Positions 49,582-59,356 of a DNA stretch of 63,180 nucleotides are shown here, in pieces. The notes below the pieces were generated by a model. The model was not told the DNA's origin. It saw only the letters and a list, made by a program, of their open reading frames with translations, and did no database searches. Each line of letters opens with the position of its first letter. Position 1 is the stretch's first letter. Origin of the DNA: Planctomycetota bacterium (GTDB taxonomy: Bacteria; Planctomycetota; B15-G4); assembly GCA_029259695.1 (NCBI GenBank), contig JAJDEQ010000165.1:1-63180 (forward strand). The letters are read 5' to 3'. The translations under genes and the position numbers were made by a program.

Positions 49582-50208
49582 TCAGTTGGCGGGGATGCCG
49601 AGCGTGCGCAGGTAGACCCGGGAGGCGTCCTGCCAGCCGTTGCCGTCCAGGGGGTCGGCGCGCAGTGACGCGTTGACGTGCGCGACGCCGCCGCCCGGGT
49701 CGTCGTAACCGCGCGCGAACACATCCCAGCCGAGGCGGCGCTGGGCCCGGGCGTAGTCGCCGTCGCCGGGCGGCACCGAGCGGTACAGGGCGTGCGCCTG
49801 GTCCCAGAGTCCCTGGTGACGGCTGTACTCGGCCAGCGCGAAGACATCGTCCTCGGGCGGCGGCCGGGTGCGGTGTCGTTCGAGCAGCCGCTCGATCTGC
49901 TCGCGGTCGAGCGTGACGAGGGTCGGTTCGGCTGCCGGAGGCGTGATGACGGCCTCGGTCGCAGCCTCGTTGACGGGCGGGGCCGGCTCGCGGTCCTCGT
50001 CGTCCGACGCCGTGGCGTCCCTGGCGTCCTCGAGTTGGATGCGCTCCAGCAGGTCGCCGAGGGTGGTCTGGTCGCCGTCGGGCATGACGATCAGCGTGGC
50101 GGGGTCGGGCGGCGTACGGTCCAGCCCCGGCGCCAGGAGATTGGGCAGCACGGCGATGACGACGACCAGCGCCAACAGCGCAAAGCAGGTGATGCGTGCG
50201 ATCTTCAT
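49582..50208 (-). CDS. Membrane-anchored protein with TPR-like C-terminus
   Basis: A 208-residue protein with an N-terminal signal anchor (about residues 6-26), an acidic Pro-rich linker (about 70-100) and a helical C-terminal part with TPR-like spacing (FALAEYSRHQGLWDQAHALYRSV, then RAQRRLGWDVFARGY). No specific family was recognised. It is convergent with the sulfatase-fold gene and lies downstream of fabH on the same strand, 119 bases after it. Confidence 0.6.
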   Translation of the reverse strand: MKIARITCFALLALVVVIAVLPNLLAPGLDRTPPDPATLIVMPDGDQTTLGDLLERIQLEDARDATASDDEDREPAPPVNEAATEAVITPPAAEPTLVTLDREQIERLLERHRTRPPPEDDVFALAEYSRHQGLWDQAHALYRSVPPGDGDYARAQRRLGWDVFARGYDDPGGGVAHVNASLRADPLDGNGWQDASRVYLRTLGIPAN

Positions 50209-50327
50209 GTCTCTAGGGACACCGCCGCCGGCCGGGCGCCGGGAGCTTCCTGGAATCAATTTGCGCGCCGCGCCGCGCCGGGGCACGGGGGAGCCTCGTC
50301 CGGGCAGCTGGGGAGCGGCCGCTCCGT

Positions 50328-51317
50328 TCACCAGCGGACGAGGAAGTGTCCCCAGGAGAGGCCCGCACCGAAGGCGATGTTGCAGATCAGCTTGCCCTTC
50401 GGCAGGGCATCGTTGCGGTAGGCATCGTCGAAGGTCATGGGGATCGAGGCCGCGGCGGTGTTGCCCACGCGGTCGATGATCGACCAGGCGGCCTCGCGCG
50501 GCAGGTCGAGCTTCTCGAGCGCCGACTCGATGATGCGTTGGTTCACCTGGTGCGGCACGATCATCCCGAGCTGGTCGAGGCCGTGCTCCTCGAGGGAGTC
50601 GCGCACGAGGCGCACGAAGGTGCTCACCGCGAACCGGTACACCTTGCTGCCGCCCATGCGCATGGTGTGCTCGCGGGCGGTCACGGTCTCCACGCTGGCC
50701 GGGCGCCGGCTGCCGCCGGCGGGCACGCTGAGCACGTCGTCGTTGCCGCCCTTGATGTGCATGCTGGTCGACACGACTTCGCCGCGACCGGCATCGTCGA
50801 GGGGGCGCAGCAGCATGGCGCCCGCCCCGTCCCCGAAGATCACGCAGGTGTCGCGATCCTCCCAGTTGGTGATCGTGCTGAGCTTCTCGGTGCCCACGAC
50901 CAGCACGTTGCGGTAGGCGCCGGTGGCGACGTACTGCACGGCGGTGTTGAAGGCGAAGACGAAGCCCGAGCAAGCCGAGTTGATGTCGAAGCCCCCGGCG
51001 CTCATCGCGCCGATGTGTTCCTGGATGTGGCACGCCGTGGCGGGGAAGGGCATGTCGGGTGTGGTCGTGGCGCACAACAGCAGGTCCACGTCCGCCGCGT
51101 CCACGCCTGCGTCGGCCAGGGCTCGCTCGGCCGCACGGGCACCCATGCTGCCCGAGTCCTCGTCGGCGGCGGCGATGCGACGCTCGCTGATCCCGGTGCG
51201 ATCGCGGATCCACTCGTCGCTCGTGTTCACCATCCGCTCCAGGTCCTCGTTGCTGAGGACCTTCTCGGGCATGTACGACCCGGAGCCGGCGATGCCTACG
51301 GGAATCAGTGCGACCAT
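50328..51317 (-). CDS. fabH: Beta-ketoacyl-ACP synthase III
   Basis: A 329-residue KAS III. The catalytic triad is complete: Cys116 (NSACSGF), His256 (PHQVNQR) and Asn286 (GNTAAAS). GISERR near residue 45 and FGDGAGA are also typical. It should condense acetyl-CoA (or another acyl-CoA) with malonyl-ACP to start fatty acid synthesis. No fabD, fabG or acpP lies next to it, so it is outside the usual fab cluster. It is divergent from a phosphopantetheinyl transferase, which would supply holo-ACP. Confidence 0.93.
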   Translation of the reverse strand: MVALIPVGIAGSGSYMPEKVLSNEDLERMVNTSDEWIRDRTGISERRIAAADEDSGSMGARAAERALADAGVDAADVDLLLCATTTPDMPFPATACHIQEHIGAMSAGGFDINSACSGFVFAFNTAVQYVATGAYRNVLVVGTEKLSTITNWEDRDTCVIFGDGAGAMLLRPLDDAGRGEVVSTSMHIKGGNDDVLSVPAGGSRRPASVETVTAREHTMRMGGSKVYRFAVSTFVRLVRDSLEEHGLDQLGMIVPHQVNQRIIESALEKLDLPREAAWSIIDRVGNTAAASIPMTFDDAYRNDALPKGKLICNIAFGAGLSWGHFLVRW

Positions 51318-51691
51318 GGGTGGATCCGGGGTGAAGAAAGGTGGCCCGCGCAGGGGCGAGCCGCAGGGATCCTATCCATTCGTCGTCCGTCGCGCGCGTC
51401 CGGTGGCCCCGGAGTGGGCAGCCCGGCGATCCGAAACGGCGTGGATCGAGGCTCTCGCGCCGCTGTTCGCGGTGAGGGCCTGGCCCGGAGAGGGGCGAGC
51501 GACGCGCGGCGTCCGCTACGCTGTTGCCCCATGACCGGCCGGCCCAGCGACGATTCCTCCTGCCCCTTCGCACCCGCCGCCGCGGGTGCGCGGGCGGCCG
51601 GGTTGGGGGCGCCCGGCCTCGGTGGCTGGACCTGGGTGTGGTCGGGCCGTGGGCCGCCGTCCGTGTCGGCACGCTCGGGTGGTGGGCGCTG
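51318..51691. other. 374-base divergent region between fabH and the phosphopantetheinyl transferase
   Basis: It must contain promoters for both genes. The reading frame of the transferase stays open upstream to an ATG at 51524, but the added residues are Arg/Gly/Trp-rich and look non-coding, so the later ATG at 51692 was preferred. No repeat or hairpin of note was seen. Confidence 0.45.
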
Positions 51692-52597
51692 ATGTCGGAT
51701 GCCGCGCGAGCGGACGCCGCACCGGTGGGACCGCGGGGTGTGTTCGGGCCCGCGCCGGACACGTTGCCGACCCTCGGTCCGGGCGACGCCCACCTGTGGC
51801 TCGTCGAACTCACCGCCGACACCGATCGGCTGGCTCGTTGTCGAGCGCTGCTCTCCTCCGACGAACGCGCGCGCGCCGACCGCTTCCACTTCGAGCGGCA
51901 CCGCCGCCGCTTCAGCGTTGCGCGGGCCTCGCTGCGCCGGTTGCTGGGCCGCTACGTCGGCGCCGATCCGGGAGCGCTCGCCTTCCTCTACGGGGCGCGC
52001 GGGAAGCCGCGCCTGGCGCAACCGACCGAGCTGGAGTTCAACCTCTCGCATTCACACGAGCTGGCACTGGTGGGGGTCACCCGGGGCATCCCCCTGGGGA
52101 TTGACGTGGAGTGGCTGCGGTCCCTGGGTGGGTTCGGTGGCGCTGCCAATGCATCGACGGGAGCCCATGATGTCGCCGCAGGTCACGGGTGCGAGGCCGG
52201 GCAGGCCGCAGACAGCGATCGGCGGGATACCGACGAGGGCGAGGTCCTGGCCCGCCGCTTCTTCTCCGAACCGGAGGTGACGGCGCTCCTGTCCCTCCCA
52301 GTGGAACAGCGCTCACGGGCCTTCTTCGCCTGCTGGACCCGCAAGGAGGCCTATGTGAAGGCGGTCGGGGACGGGCTGGCCATGGGGTTGCACCGGTTCG
52401 CGGTAAGCCTGCTCCCGGGTGAGCCGGCCCGGGTGCTGGCCTGGCCCGGGGGGCGCCCCGGGGGTGCCGAGGGCCAACGCCTCGACCAAAGCGCCTGGTT
52501 CCTCCATGATCTGGACGTCGGCCCGGGCTATGCAGCCGCGCTGGCCCTCGCCGGCGAGGATCGGCAGCTGAGCTGCTGGCGTCTGGCGCCGAGCTGA
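51692..52597 (+). CDS. 4'-phosphopantetheinyl transferase (Sfp-type)
   Basis: A 301-residue Sfp/Gsp-type transferase, which loads phosphopantetheine onto carrier proteins. The N-terminal half has HFERHRRRFSVARASLR and KPRLAQ. The magnesium site is GIDVE (Asp138, Glu140) and the second block is FACWTRKEAYVKA (Trp215, Lys218, Glu219). About 40 residues (143-184), rich in Gly/Ala/Asp, are inserted between those two blocks and lengthen the protein beyond the usual 220-250. Partner carriers are not in the window. Confidence 0.9.
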   Translation: MSDAARADAAPVGPRGVFGPAPDTLPTLGPGDAHLWLVELTADTDRLARCRALLSSDERARADRFHFERHRRRFSVARASLRRLLGRYVGADPGALAFLYGARGKPRLAQPTELEFNLSHSHELALVGVTRGIPLGIDVEWLRSLGGFGGAANASTGAHDVAAGHGCEAGQAADSDRRDTDEGEVLARRFFSEPEVTALLSLPVEQRSRAFFACWTRKEAYVKAVGDGLAMGLHRFAVSLLPGEPARVLAWPGGRPGGAEGQRLDQSAWFLHDLDVGPGYAAALALAGEDRQLSCWRLAPS

Positions 52598-52684
52598 CCA
52601 CCCCGGGCTTCAACTGCCCGCCCGGAACAACCGAAAGGCCCAGTGTCGACCCGTCTCCGTGAGGTGCGTCGAGAACCCGACGAC

Positions 52685-54724
52685 ATGAGCAGCAAGAGAG
52701 CATCCGAGATGGGGGGACACACCGGCCGTGCGTGGAGCAGCATCGCGCGCGCCGTGGTGATGGCTGGGCTGCTGCTCGGTGTCGCCGGTCCTGCGTCTGC
52801 TCAGATCTACGAGTCGGCCAACGGGGAGCCGTGGGACTACGTCGTCGCGCCGCTCACCCCGCACTGCGTGCAGACCTACCGCGTGTTCATGCCGCCGGAG
52901 CCGCACGTGATGCCCGAGGGCGGCTGGCCGGTCATGGTGCAGCTGCGCGTCTCGGGCTTCTCGACCACCGACGACGTGCCGCTGATCCCGCCGAACAACT
53001 TCCTGGGTCAGGTGCTCGAGCAGGGCATCGCCGTGGTCGTCGCACGGGGCACGATCTCGCGCACGCACGACGACCCGCTGTGGTTGGAGTACTGCGAGGT
53101 CGCGCCGAGCTTCCCCGGGCACGGGCTGTTCCACCCGCCCGGCTTCGTGCCGCCCGACCTCGTGGGGCAAGGCCCCGACGGCACCGACATCGTGCCCTAC
53201 GACGAACCGGCCTACGCCATGGCGGAGAAGGACGCCGTGCTGCTGATCCAGCACGTGCGCCATCTCGCGCGGGGTGCCGGCGACCTGAGCGACGAACAGC
53301 AACAAGTGATGGCGCTGCTCGATCACGAACGCATCGCCGTGCACGGACGCAGCGCCGGGGCGATCGCGTTCATGTGGCCCGCCCTGGGTCCCGATCGCCG
53401 CGGTGACGCGTTCATCGCCGGGTTCGGTGGCCAGTACGACGAGCCCACCCGACCCGACATCGCGGTGCTGCTCGGCGGCCCCGTGTGGTGGCCGCTGTTC
53501 AGCGGCGACCTCGGGCCGGGCGTGCCGCACTTCGGACTGGGCGGGCACTCGGAGATCGCCGCGCCGACCATGGGCGACGCGTTGCTCGAGGAGCTCGTGC
53601 CCGCGTCCGCGCTGGCCTACGAGGACGCGGCACTCAACGCGATCCTGCCGCTGTACATGTCCTACGGTGAGCTGTCGGCGTCGGAGGACTACGGCAAGAA
53701 CATCTCCGCCACCTGCTCGCCGCAGCCCTTCTGCTTCGACGATCAGGGCTTCGACGGCGTGCCGCCCTACGGCATCCACGCCGCGTGGAACGGCTACACC
53801 TGGAAGACCCTGCACCCGCAGAACACGCGGGTGGCGATCACCAGCGAGATCGCCTACCAGCAGGCCGGGGGCGTCGATGTCGTGCCGTTCTTCGGTGACG
53901 AAGCCCAGCGCGACGTCGACATCGTAGAGTGGCTCGCCGAGCAGTTCGACGCGTTGCTGGTGGGCCCCGAACCGGCCATCGCGTCGGTCGTGCTGGGCAA
54001 CAAGGTGGCGGGGGCGGTCCCGGCTGCAGAGGCCGCGCCGGATGCCGATGCCCCGGTGCTGGCCTTCGAGGCGGCCGCCGGCACGCGCCTGTCCCTGCGT
54101 TGCGTGCGCAAGGGTGGCGAGCTGCAACCGACCCTGCGCTTGATCGCCCCCGACGGCGGCGAACTCGTGTCCGCCGTCGACAGTGTCAGCTCCCCCAAGG
54201 CTGCGCGGATCGCCCCGTTCTCGTTGCCGGACAGCGGGTCCTACCGCGTGGAGGTGGGGGACGCGTCGGGCACGGGCGGTGACTTCCGGCTGACGACGAA
54301 GGCCAAGCAGCCGAAGCTCGCCAAGCAGGTCGTCATCGTGGGCTTGGATGACGGCAGCGAAGTGGCCAGCTTCGAGGGCGTGGCCGGAGCGCGGGTGAAG
54401 CGCATCCTGGTGCGCGGCATCAAGCCGCCCAAGGGCTTCCCCGACATCGTGGCCGATCAAGCTGCCGACCTGTTCCCCACTGCCCTCTCGATCGTGGGGC
54501 CGGACGAGGCGTCGATCGATCTCACCGACCTGGTGACCACGAGCAAGTCCGGTCGCCGCGTGGTGGTCGACGGCTTCGAGTTGCCCTCCACCGGCACCTG
54601 GTCGATCCGTGTCGGCGGCGCCGAAGTCTTTGGTGACGGTGAGAGCGTGGAGAGCGTGGGTTACGCCCGGGTCGCCGTGAAGGTCCTGCCGGTCAAGGGC
54701 AAGACGCTCGTCGAGCTGCCGTAG
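52685..54724 (+). CDS. Secreted alpha/beta hydrolase with C-terminal beta-sandwich domains
   Basis: A 679-residue protein with a signal peptide (AVVMAGLLLGVAGPASAQ). The first 430 residues form an alpha/beta-hydrolase-like domain: nucleophile elbow HGRSAGAIA with Ser223, an oxyanion-type loop WPVMVQLRVSGFS, and HAAWNGY near the end that may hold the catalytic His. Two beta-rich modules of about 120 residues follow (LRLIAPDGGELVSAVDS; LSIVGPDEASIDLTDL) that resemble pre-peptidase C-terminal domains. Substrate unknown. ATG 52685 is preferred over GTG 52643. Confidence 0.68.
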   Translation: MSSKRASEMGGHTGRAWSSIARAVVMAGLLLGVAGPASAQIYESANGEPWDYVVAPLTPHCVQTYRVFMPPEPHVMPEGGWPVMVQLRVSGFSTTDDVPLIPPNNFLGQVLEQGIAVVVARGTISRTHDDPLWLEYCEVAPSFPGHGLFHPPGFVPPDLVGQGPDGTDIVPYDEPAYAMAEKDAVLLIQHVRHLARGAGDLSDEQQQVMALLDHERIAVHGRSAGAIAFMWPALGPDRRGDAFIAGFGGQYDEPTRPDIAVLLGGPVWWPLFSGDLGPGVPHFGLGGHSEIAAPTMGDALLEELVPASALAYEDAALNAILPLYMSYGELSASEDYGKNISATCSPQPFCFDDQGFDGVPPYGIHAAWNGYTWKTLHPQNTRVAITSEIAYQQAGGVDVVPFFGDEAQRDVDIVEWLAEQFDALLVGPEPAIASVVLGNKVAGAVPAAEAAPDADAPVLAFEAAAGTRLSLRCVRKGGELQPTLRLIAPDGGELVSAVDSVSSPKAARIAPFSLPDSGSYRVEVGDASGTGGDFRLTTKAKQPKLAKQVVIVGLDDGSEVASFEGVAGARVKRILVRGIKPPKGFPDIVADQAADLFPTALSIVGPDEASIDLTDLVTTSKSGRRVVVDGFELPSTGTWSIRVGGAEVFGDGESVESVGYARVAVKVLPVKGKTLVELP

Positions 54725-54836
54725 GACGCGGCCCGGTCCCGTCCCCGGAAGACGGCGGGGGGAACTCTCGGCGGGTCGTCCCGCGACGGAACGCCGGCGC
54801 TGACGACGGCCCAAGAGTGGTTGCTACGCTGGCCCG

Positions 54837-55535
54837 ATGCCCAGCCAAGACCCCTCCGCCCCCGTCCCTGCCGATCCGTCCGGCGGCAGCGCCCCCAGTG
54901 ATCGCGTGCGCGTGCGGCGCCTGCCCGAACGCGGTGCCTACGATCGGGAGACGGTCGATGCGATCCTGCGCGAAGGCTTGTTGTGCCACGTGGCGTTCGC
55001 CATCGACGGCCAGCCGTACGTGATCCCCATGACCTACGCGCTGATCGACGGGCGGCTGATCCTGCACGGGTCCAAGGCCAGTCGTCTGCTGCGCACACTG
55101 GCGTCCGGTGTCTCCGCATGCCTCTCGGTGACCCTGCTCGACGGCCTCGTGCTGGCGCGCTCGGGCTTCCACCACTCGATGAACTTCCGTTCGGTGGTGG
55201 CCTTCGGCCGGGCCCGCCCCATCGAGGGTGACGAGAAGCGCCGGGCCCTCGACGATCTGGTCGAGTTCCTGATCCCCGGCCGGACCGAGCACGCCCGCGG
55301 CCCCGACGAACGCGAACTGCGCGCCACCGAGGTGCTCGTCTTCGAGATCGAGGAAGCGTCGGCCAAGGTGCGCGCCGGGCCGCCGGGCGACGAGCCGGAG
55401 GATCTCGCCCTGCCGATCTGGGCCGGCGTGATCCCGCTCACCCAGGTGCCGGGCGCCCCCGAGCCCGACGAGTTCGTGCCGGCCGACGTGCCCTGCCCCG
55501 ATTACGTGAGCCGCTATCGCAGACCGACGGCGTGA
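54837..55535 (+). CDS. Pyridoxamine-5'-phosphate-oxidase-fold (NimA-like) protein
   Basis: A 232-residue flavin-binding split-barrel protein. Matching regions are LCHVAFAIDGQPYVIPMTYAL, LILHGSKASRLLRTL and FHHSMNFRSVVAFGRARPI, which are characteristic of the NimA/PNPOx-like group. These proteins bind FMN or F420; some reduce nitroimidazoles, others are uncharacterised. The first 25 residues are Pro/Ser/Asp-rich and probably disordered. It appears monocistronic. Confidence 0.88.
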   Translation: MPSQDPSAPVPADPSGGSAPSDRVRVRRLPERGAYDRETVDAILREGLLCHVAFAIDGQPYVIPMTYALIDGRLILHGSKASRLLRTLASGVSACLSVTLLDGLVLARSGFHHSMNFRSVVAFGRARPIEGDEKRRALDDLVEFLIPGRTEHARGPDERELRATEVLVFEIEEASAKVRAGPPGDEPEDLALPIWAGVIPLTQVPGAPEPDEFVPADVPCPDYVSRYRRPTA

Positions 55536-55614
55536 GCGTCGAGCGGCGTCGCGATCGGTCGACGCACTGCGCGGTGTCGGCAGCGGGAGAACGGACCTTC
55601 GCTCGGGTGCAGCG

Positions 55615-56196
55615 ATGCTGCTGTCGAGGCGGGTACTCCAGCTCTCGAGTTCCGGCAGCGACTTCGACCGGATCTACCTACTCGCGGCGAGCCGGGCTCC
55701 GAGTGGTGACGTGCCCAAGGTCGTGTTCGGCATCAATGGGGCTCCGGCGGCTGGCGTCGACATCCGTCACATCACCCAGTACGTCGGGCAGTGGTACGAC
55801 GCGGGTGTGCGCTGGATCCCCGAGACGCCTCTCAGTGGGTGGGAGTGTTGTGATGGAGAGTCCAACGCCTACGCGCGCCGGGTGATCACACCGCCGGTCC
55901 AGACGCCGTACATCAAGGACACGCCGGTCGCCTGGCAGAGCACGCACCTCTTCCGCCGTGGCGCGACCTATCGACCGCCGATCGTCAACGGCTACTACTG
56001 CGCGAAGAACTTCCTCGAGGGGAGCGACGTCCTGCCTTACCGATACGGCTACATGTTCGCCTATCAGTTCGCCGCCGGCTCGAGTCGCGCCGTCGAGCTG
56101 ACCCTGCCGGACAACCCGAACGTCCTGCTGTTCGCCGTGACCCTGGCGAACAATCCCAACGCGCGCACGGCCGCGGCGGGCCCCCTCTACGACTGA
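55615..56196 (+). pseudogene. C-terminal remnant of a GH38-like alpha-mannosidase / sugar-binding protein
   Basis: A 193-residue open frame. Its last 80 residues (WQSTHLF, RYGYMFAYQF, VELTLPDNPNVLLFAVTLA) resemble the C-terminal beta domain of large alpha-mannosidase-like proteins, which are usually 900 residues or more. Nothing upstream encodes the catalytic domain: the PNPOx-like gene ends 79 bases before it. No signal peptide is visible. It may instead be a free-standing small protein, but truncation is the simpler reading. Stop at 56196. Confidence 0.5.
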
Positions 56197-56272
56197 TGCT
56201 CGTGTCGCGATCGCGGCCCTGCACGGCAGGTGTCGTTCGGTAGCCGTGCCTCGGACGCGCGCCGGCTGTCCG

Positions 56273-59215
56273 TCAGGGCAGCGTGAGGGTCACGGGGAGA
56301 ACGGATCGACCGTCGAGCTGTACGCGCACCACGGTCACGGGCGCGGTGCTCGCACCCAGGTGGTTGGGACGCGTCACCGTGAGGGTGTAGACACCAGCCT
56401 CGAGGCCGTCGAAGGCGAAGCCACCGCCCTCGGTCCAGGTCTGGCGCGTCGGTGCGTCCTTGCCGCCGGCGTTCCCGGGGGCATTCGCGTGCAGTGACAC
56501 CTCGCAGCGGAAGGGCGTGGGGCGCCCCGTGTCGGTCCGCACGAGCCCTTCGACCCGCGCGGCGGTGTCGACCCGCAGCTCGACGTCGACGGGCTGGGTG
56601 TGGGAACCGATCAGAATGCGTTGCGGGCTCACCAGCCGACGGCCGTCGTCGGGTTCGAGCGAGACGATGTAGTCTCCTGGAGGGAGGATGGGCGATGTGG
56701 CCTCGCCTCCGGTGTGGATGGCGAGGGTGTGTGTCTCCCCCGCGCCGTCCGCGCGGTCGAGCTGCAGCTTCAGTCGTCGAAGCGGGACGCGTCCGTTCTG
56801 GTCCCGCATCACGGCGTGGATGCGCTGGCCGGCGATGACGAAGTCCATGCTGCGGTGGTCGCCCATCGACAGGGGCACGGCGATGGCCTCGACATCGGGC
56901 TCGTTCTCGTGGGCGAGCCAGGCTGCGTAGCGCCCCGGTGTGTGGCAGGCGAACGCGTAGCGGCCCTCCGCGTTGGTGCGTCTCCACAGGCGCTTGCCTC
57001 CGCTGCGGCGCGCGTAGACCAGCACGCCGGGAGCAGGCTGCCCCTCGTGCATCACCAGGCCGGAGAGCCGGCCGGACTCGGGGATCTCGAGTTGGAGTTC
57101 GCTCGTTCCGCTCGCCGTGATGGTGACGGCTACCGGTGGCAACCGATTGCTCGAGAGCGTGTACGCTCCGGGATCGAGAGCCTTGAAACGGAAGCGCCCA
57201 TCCCTGCCGGCCCTGGTCTTGGCGAGGGCAGGAGTCTGGCCCGCCTTGGCCGCCTCGAGGATCAGCTCGTGGCTGGCCAGCGCGCGACCGCTCGATGCGG
57301 ACCGCGCGATCCCCGTGAGCTTCCCGGTGGCGTGCAGGGCGAGGTCCACGTCCTGGTGCTGGCCGGTGTGGAGTTCGATGGTCCGCGAGACGGTCCGGCA
57401 ATCGTCGGCGGCGGCTGAGAGCTTCCATGTTCCCGCCGCGAGCTGGTCGATGCGATAGCGTCCGTGCGCGTCGGTCCTGGCGCTGCTCTTCTCGCCGCGT
57501 CGCATGCTGTCATCGGGGTGGACGGAGACGAGCACGTCGGTTGCTGGTTGGCCGTCGATCGAGACGAAGCCCGTGACAACGGCTTCGGCGTCCAGTTCCA
57601 CGACGATCTCCTCCTCCGTTCCCGGCGCGCAGCCTTCCAGGATCACCAGCCGGGTGGCGTGTCCCGGAGCACGCACCTTGAACCGGGACGCGTGGGTTCC
57701 CGGCCCGACGACAGTGAACGAACCCGGCGTGCGGGGCTCCGCCGCGAGCTTCTCTCCGAACCAGTGCGACGCCTTGTTGACGCGGAGCGCGGAGTCGATC
57801 GAGGCGTCGAACAGCGCTTGACCTGACGGGCGGTCCACGACCGTGACCTGTAAGCGGGCGGCGCGTTCGAGCACCAGCTCGACGCCCTCGCTTCCGAAGG
57901 CGATGTCGGAGAACTCGGCGGGCTCGAAACCGGCGGCTTCGACGTACAGCGTGTTCACCTGCTCCTGGTGCACCTCCAGGCCCACCAGTTGGAACGAGCC
58001 GTCCTGTGCCGTGATGCGCGTGCAGTCGCCGGCCCGGTCGCGGGCCGCCGCCAGGGCGTCGTGGATGATGTCGTCGTCTTCGTCCAGCGAGGCGGGCGTG
58101 CAACCGCCGCCGACGGAGCGGACCACGTGTTTCACCGGGTGGAGGGCGGCACCGGCCACGGGACGTCCTTGCGTGTCGATCACCCGTCCGGAGATCGCAC
58201 CACCCGCGAGCAACACGGCGTCCTGCAGAGCGGTCGTCTCGTGTGCGACCAGCTGGATGTCCGCCAAGCGGTCGACGAACTCGGGATGCAGGAACGTGAT
58301 CCAACCCGATCCGGGTTCGACGTGGTCCAGGACGTATCGGCCGTCCGTTCCCGTCCTGACCTGCAGCGGCGATCCGCCCAACTCGTCCAGGTATCCGTAC
58401 GCGAACAAGCCGCTGTGCTCGGCGAGGGTCAGGGTGACGGTTGTGTCGGCCAGCGGTGTGCCGTCGGCCGATACGACTCGCCCGCTGACGGCACAGGGAG
58501 GGCGCAGCGTCAGGGACGCGATGAGCTCGCCGTCACCATCGGGCTTCCGGAGGAACAGCTCTTCGATCAGGATCGCGTGGGCAGCGTGCTGCACGAGGAC
58601 GAAGCTCACGTGCTCCATCGAGAAACCGGCGGACGGCTGCGCGGGGCGCTCGACGGTCGCGTACCCATCCGCGTCGGTCATCGCCGTGACGATGTCGTGC
58701 TCGGCGTGGAGCGCCGTGTCGTGCAACCTGGCCAGGACGTCGCCGATGGGCAGCCCGGCAAGGGCCTGGATCGGCGCGATCCACAGCGCGGCGTTCGCCA
58801 CCGGGTGAGCTTCTTCGTCCGTGACCCTGGCCGCCCAGCGGACGGTGGGGGCCTGGTCGGATTCGCGCGGGACCTGGAGTCCCGTGGCCTCGAGTGCGAT
58901 CGGTGCCTGGGCGGGACGGTCGGTCCCGGGGCGCGCGGTGAGGGCGACGTCCTGCCGCGTCGTGCGCGCCGGACAATCGCTCCCGCTGGACGACCAGGCC
59001 CCGGTTGCGGCAGGGCCGGGCGAGGTCTCTTCGACCAAGCGCTCGTCCGCTGCGAGCACGAGCAGGGCCGTGCCAAGGCCCGCGACGATCACGCCCGTCA
59101 TGGTGCCCCAGACGATGCCCCTCATGTCCTGCGCTCCGGGCGGTCTCGTTCCGTCGACGACGACCGTTTGGACGGCGTCGTCCAGCTCCTGCTTCCCGCG
59201 CAGGCGGCACGCCAT
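56273..59215 (-). CDS. Large membrane-anchored protein with carboxypeptidase-regulatory-like repeats
   Basis: A protein of about 980 residues with one N-terminal transmembrane segment (GVIVAGLGTALLVLA). The rest is a series of CarboxypepD_reg / SpaA-like beta sandwiches of 80-100 residues, each ending in patterns such as TGTDGRYVLDHVEPG, TDAHGRYRIDQLAAG, AGRDGRFRFKALDPG and TNAEGRYAFACHTPG; about eight can be counted. Such proteins are extracellular scaffolds or adhesin-like spacers. Start 59215 is chosen because codon use is gene-like from there; 59125 is an alternative that would place the membrane segment at the very start. Confidence 0.82.
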   Translation of the reverse strand: MACRLRGKQELDDAVQTVVVDGTRPPGAQDMRGIVWGTMTGVIVAGLGTALLVLAADERLVEETSPGPAATGAWSSSGSDCPARTTRQDVALTARPGTDRPAQAPIALEATGLQVPRESDQAPTVRWAARVTDEEAHPVANAALWIAPIQALAGLPIGDVLARLHDTALHAEHDIVTAMTDADGYATVERPAQPSAGFSMEHVSFVLVQHAAHAILIEELFLRKPDGDGELIASLTLRPPCAVSGRVVSADGTPLADTTVTLTLAEHSGLFAYGYLDELGGSPLQVRTGTDGRYVLDHVEPGSGWITFLHPEFVDRLADIQLVAHETTALQDAVLLAGGAISGRVIDTQGRPVAGAALHPVKHVVRSVGGGCTPASLDEDDDIIHDALAAARDRAGDCTRITAQDGSFQLVGLEVHQEQVNTLYVEAAGFEPAEFSDIAFGSEGVELVLERAARLQVTVVDRPSGQALFDASIDSALRVNKASHWFGEKLAAEPRTPGSFTVVGPGTHASRFKVRAPGHATRLVILEGCAPGTEEEIVVELDAEAVVTGFVSIDGQPATDVLVSVHPDDSMRRGEKSSARTDAHGRYRIDQLAAGTWKLSAAADDCRTVSRTIELHTGQHQDVDLALHATGKLTGIARSASSGRALASHELILEAAKAGQTPALAKTRAGRDGRFRFKALDPGAYTLSSNRLPPVAVTITASGTSELQLEIPESGRLSGLVMHEGQPAPGVLVYARRSGGKRLWRRTNAEGRYAFACHTPGRYAAWLAHENEPDVEAIAVPLSMGDHRSMDFVIAGQRIHAVMRDQNGRVPLRRLKLQLDRADGAGETHTLAIHTGGEATSPILPPGDYIVSLEPDDGRRLVSPQRILIGSHTQPVDVELRVDTAARVEGLVRTDTGRPTPFRCEVSLHANAPGNAGGKDAPTRQTWTEGGGFAFDGLEAGVYTLTVTRPNHLGASTAPVTVVRVQLDGRSVLPVTLTLP

Positions 59216-59356
59216 CCTAGTGCGCCGGCCGGGACGGGCAACGGCCTCGCTCCAACCGAACGCTGGTTGACGGTCGAGCGGACGCCCGCTGCGCTTCCAT
59301 CGCGTCGTTCTCCAGCGCATGATGACTTCGTGCAGGTTGCTGGGAGGGCGCTGGCC

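Noticed and set aside
51524..51691. Longer N-terminus for the phosphopantetheinyl transferase
   Set aside because: The 56 extra residues are Arg/Gly/Trp-rich and unlike Sfp proteins. The ATG at 51692 gives a normal family start.
57968..59329. Plus-strand open frame continuous with the MscS gene, which would add about 450 residues
   Set aside because: That stretch is antisense to the carboxypeptidase-repeat protein and shows no domain. A good GGGAGGG site supports the start at 59357.
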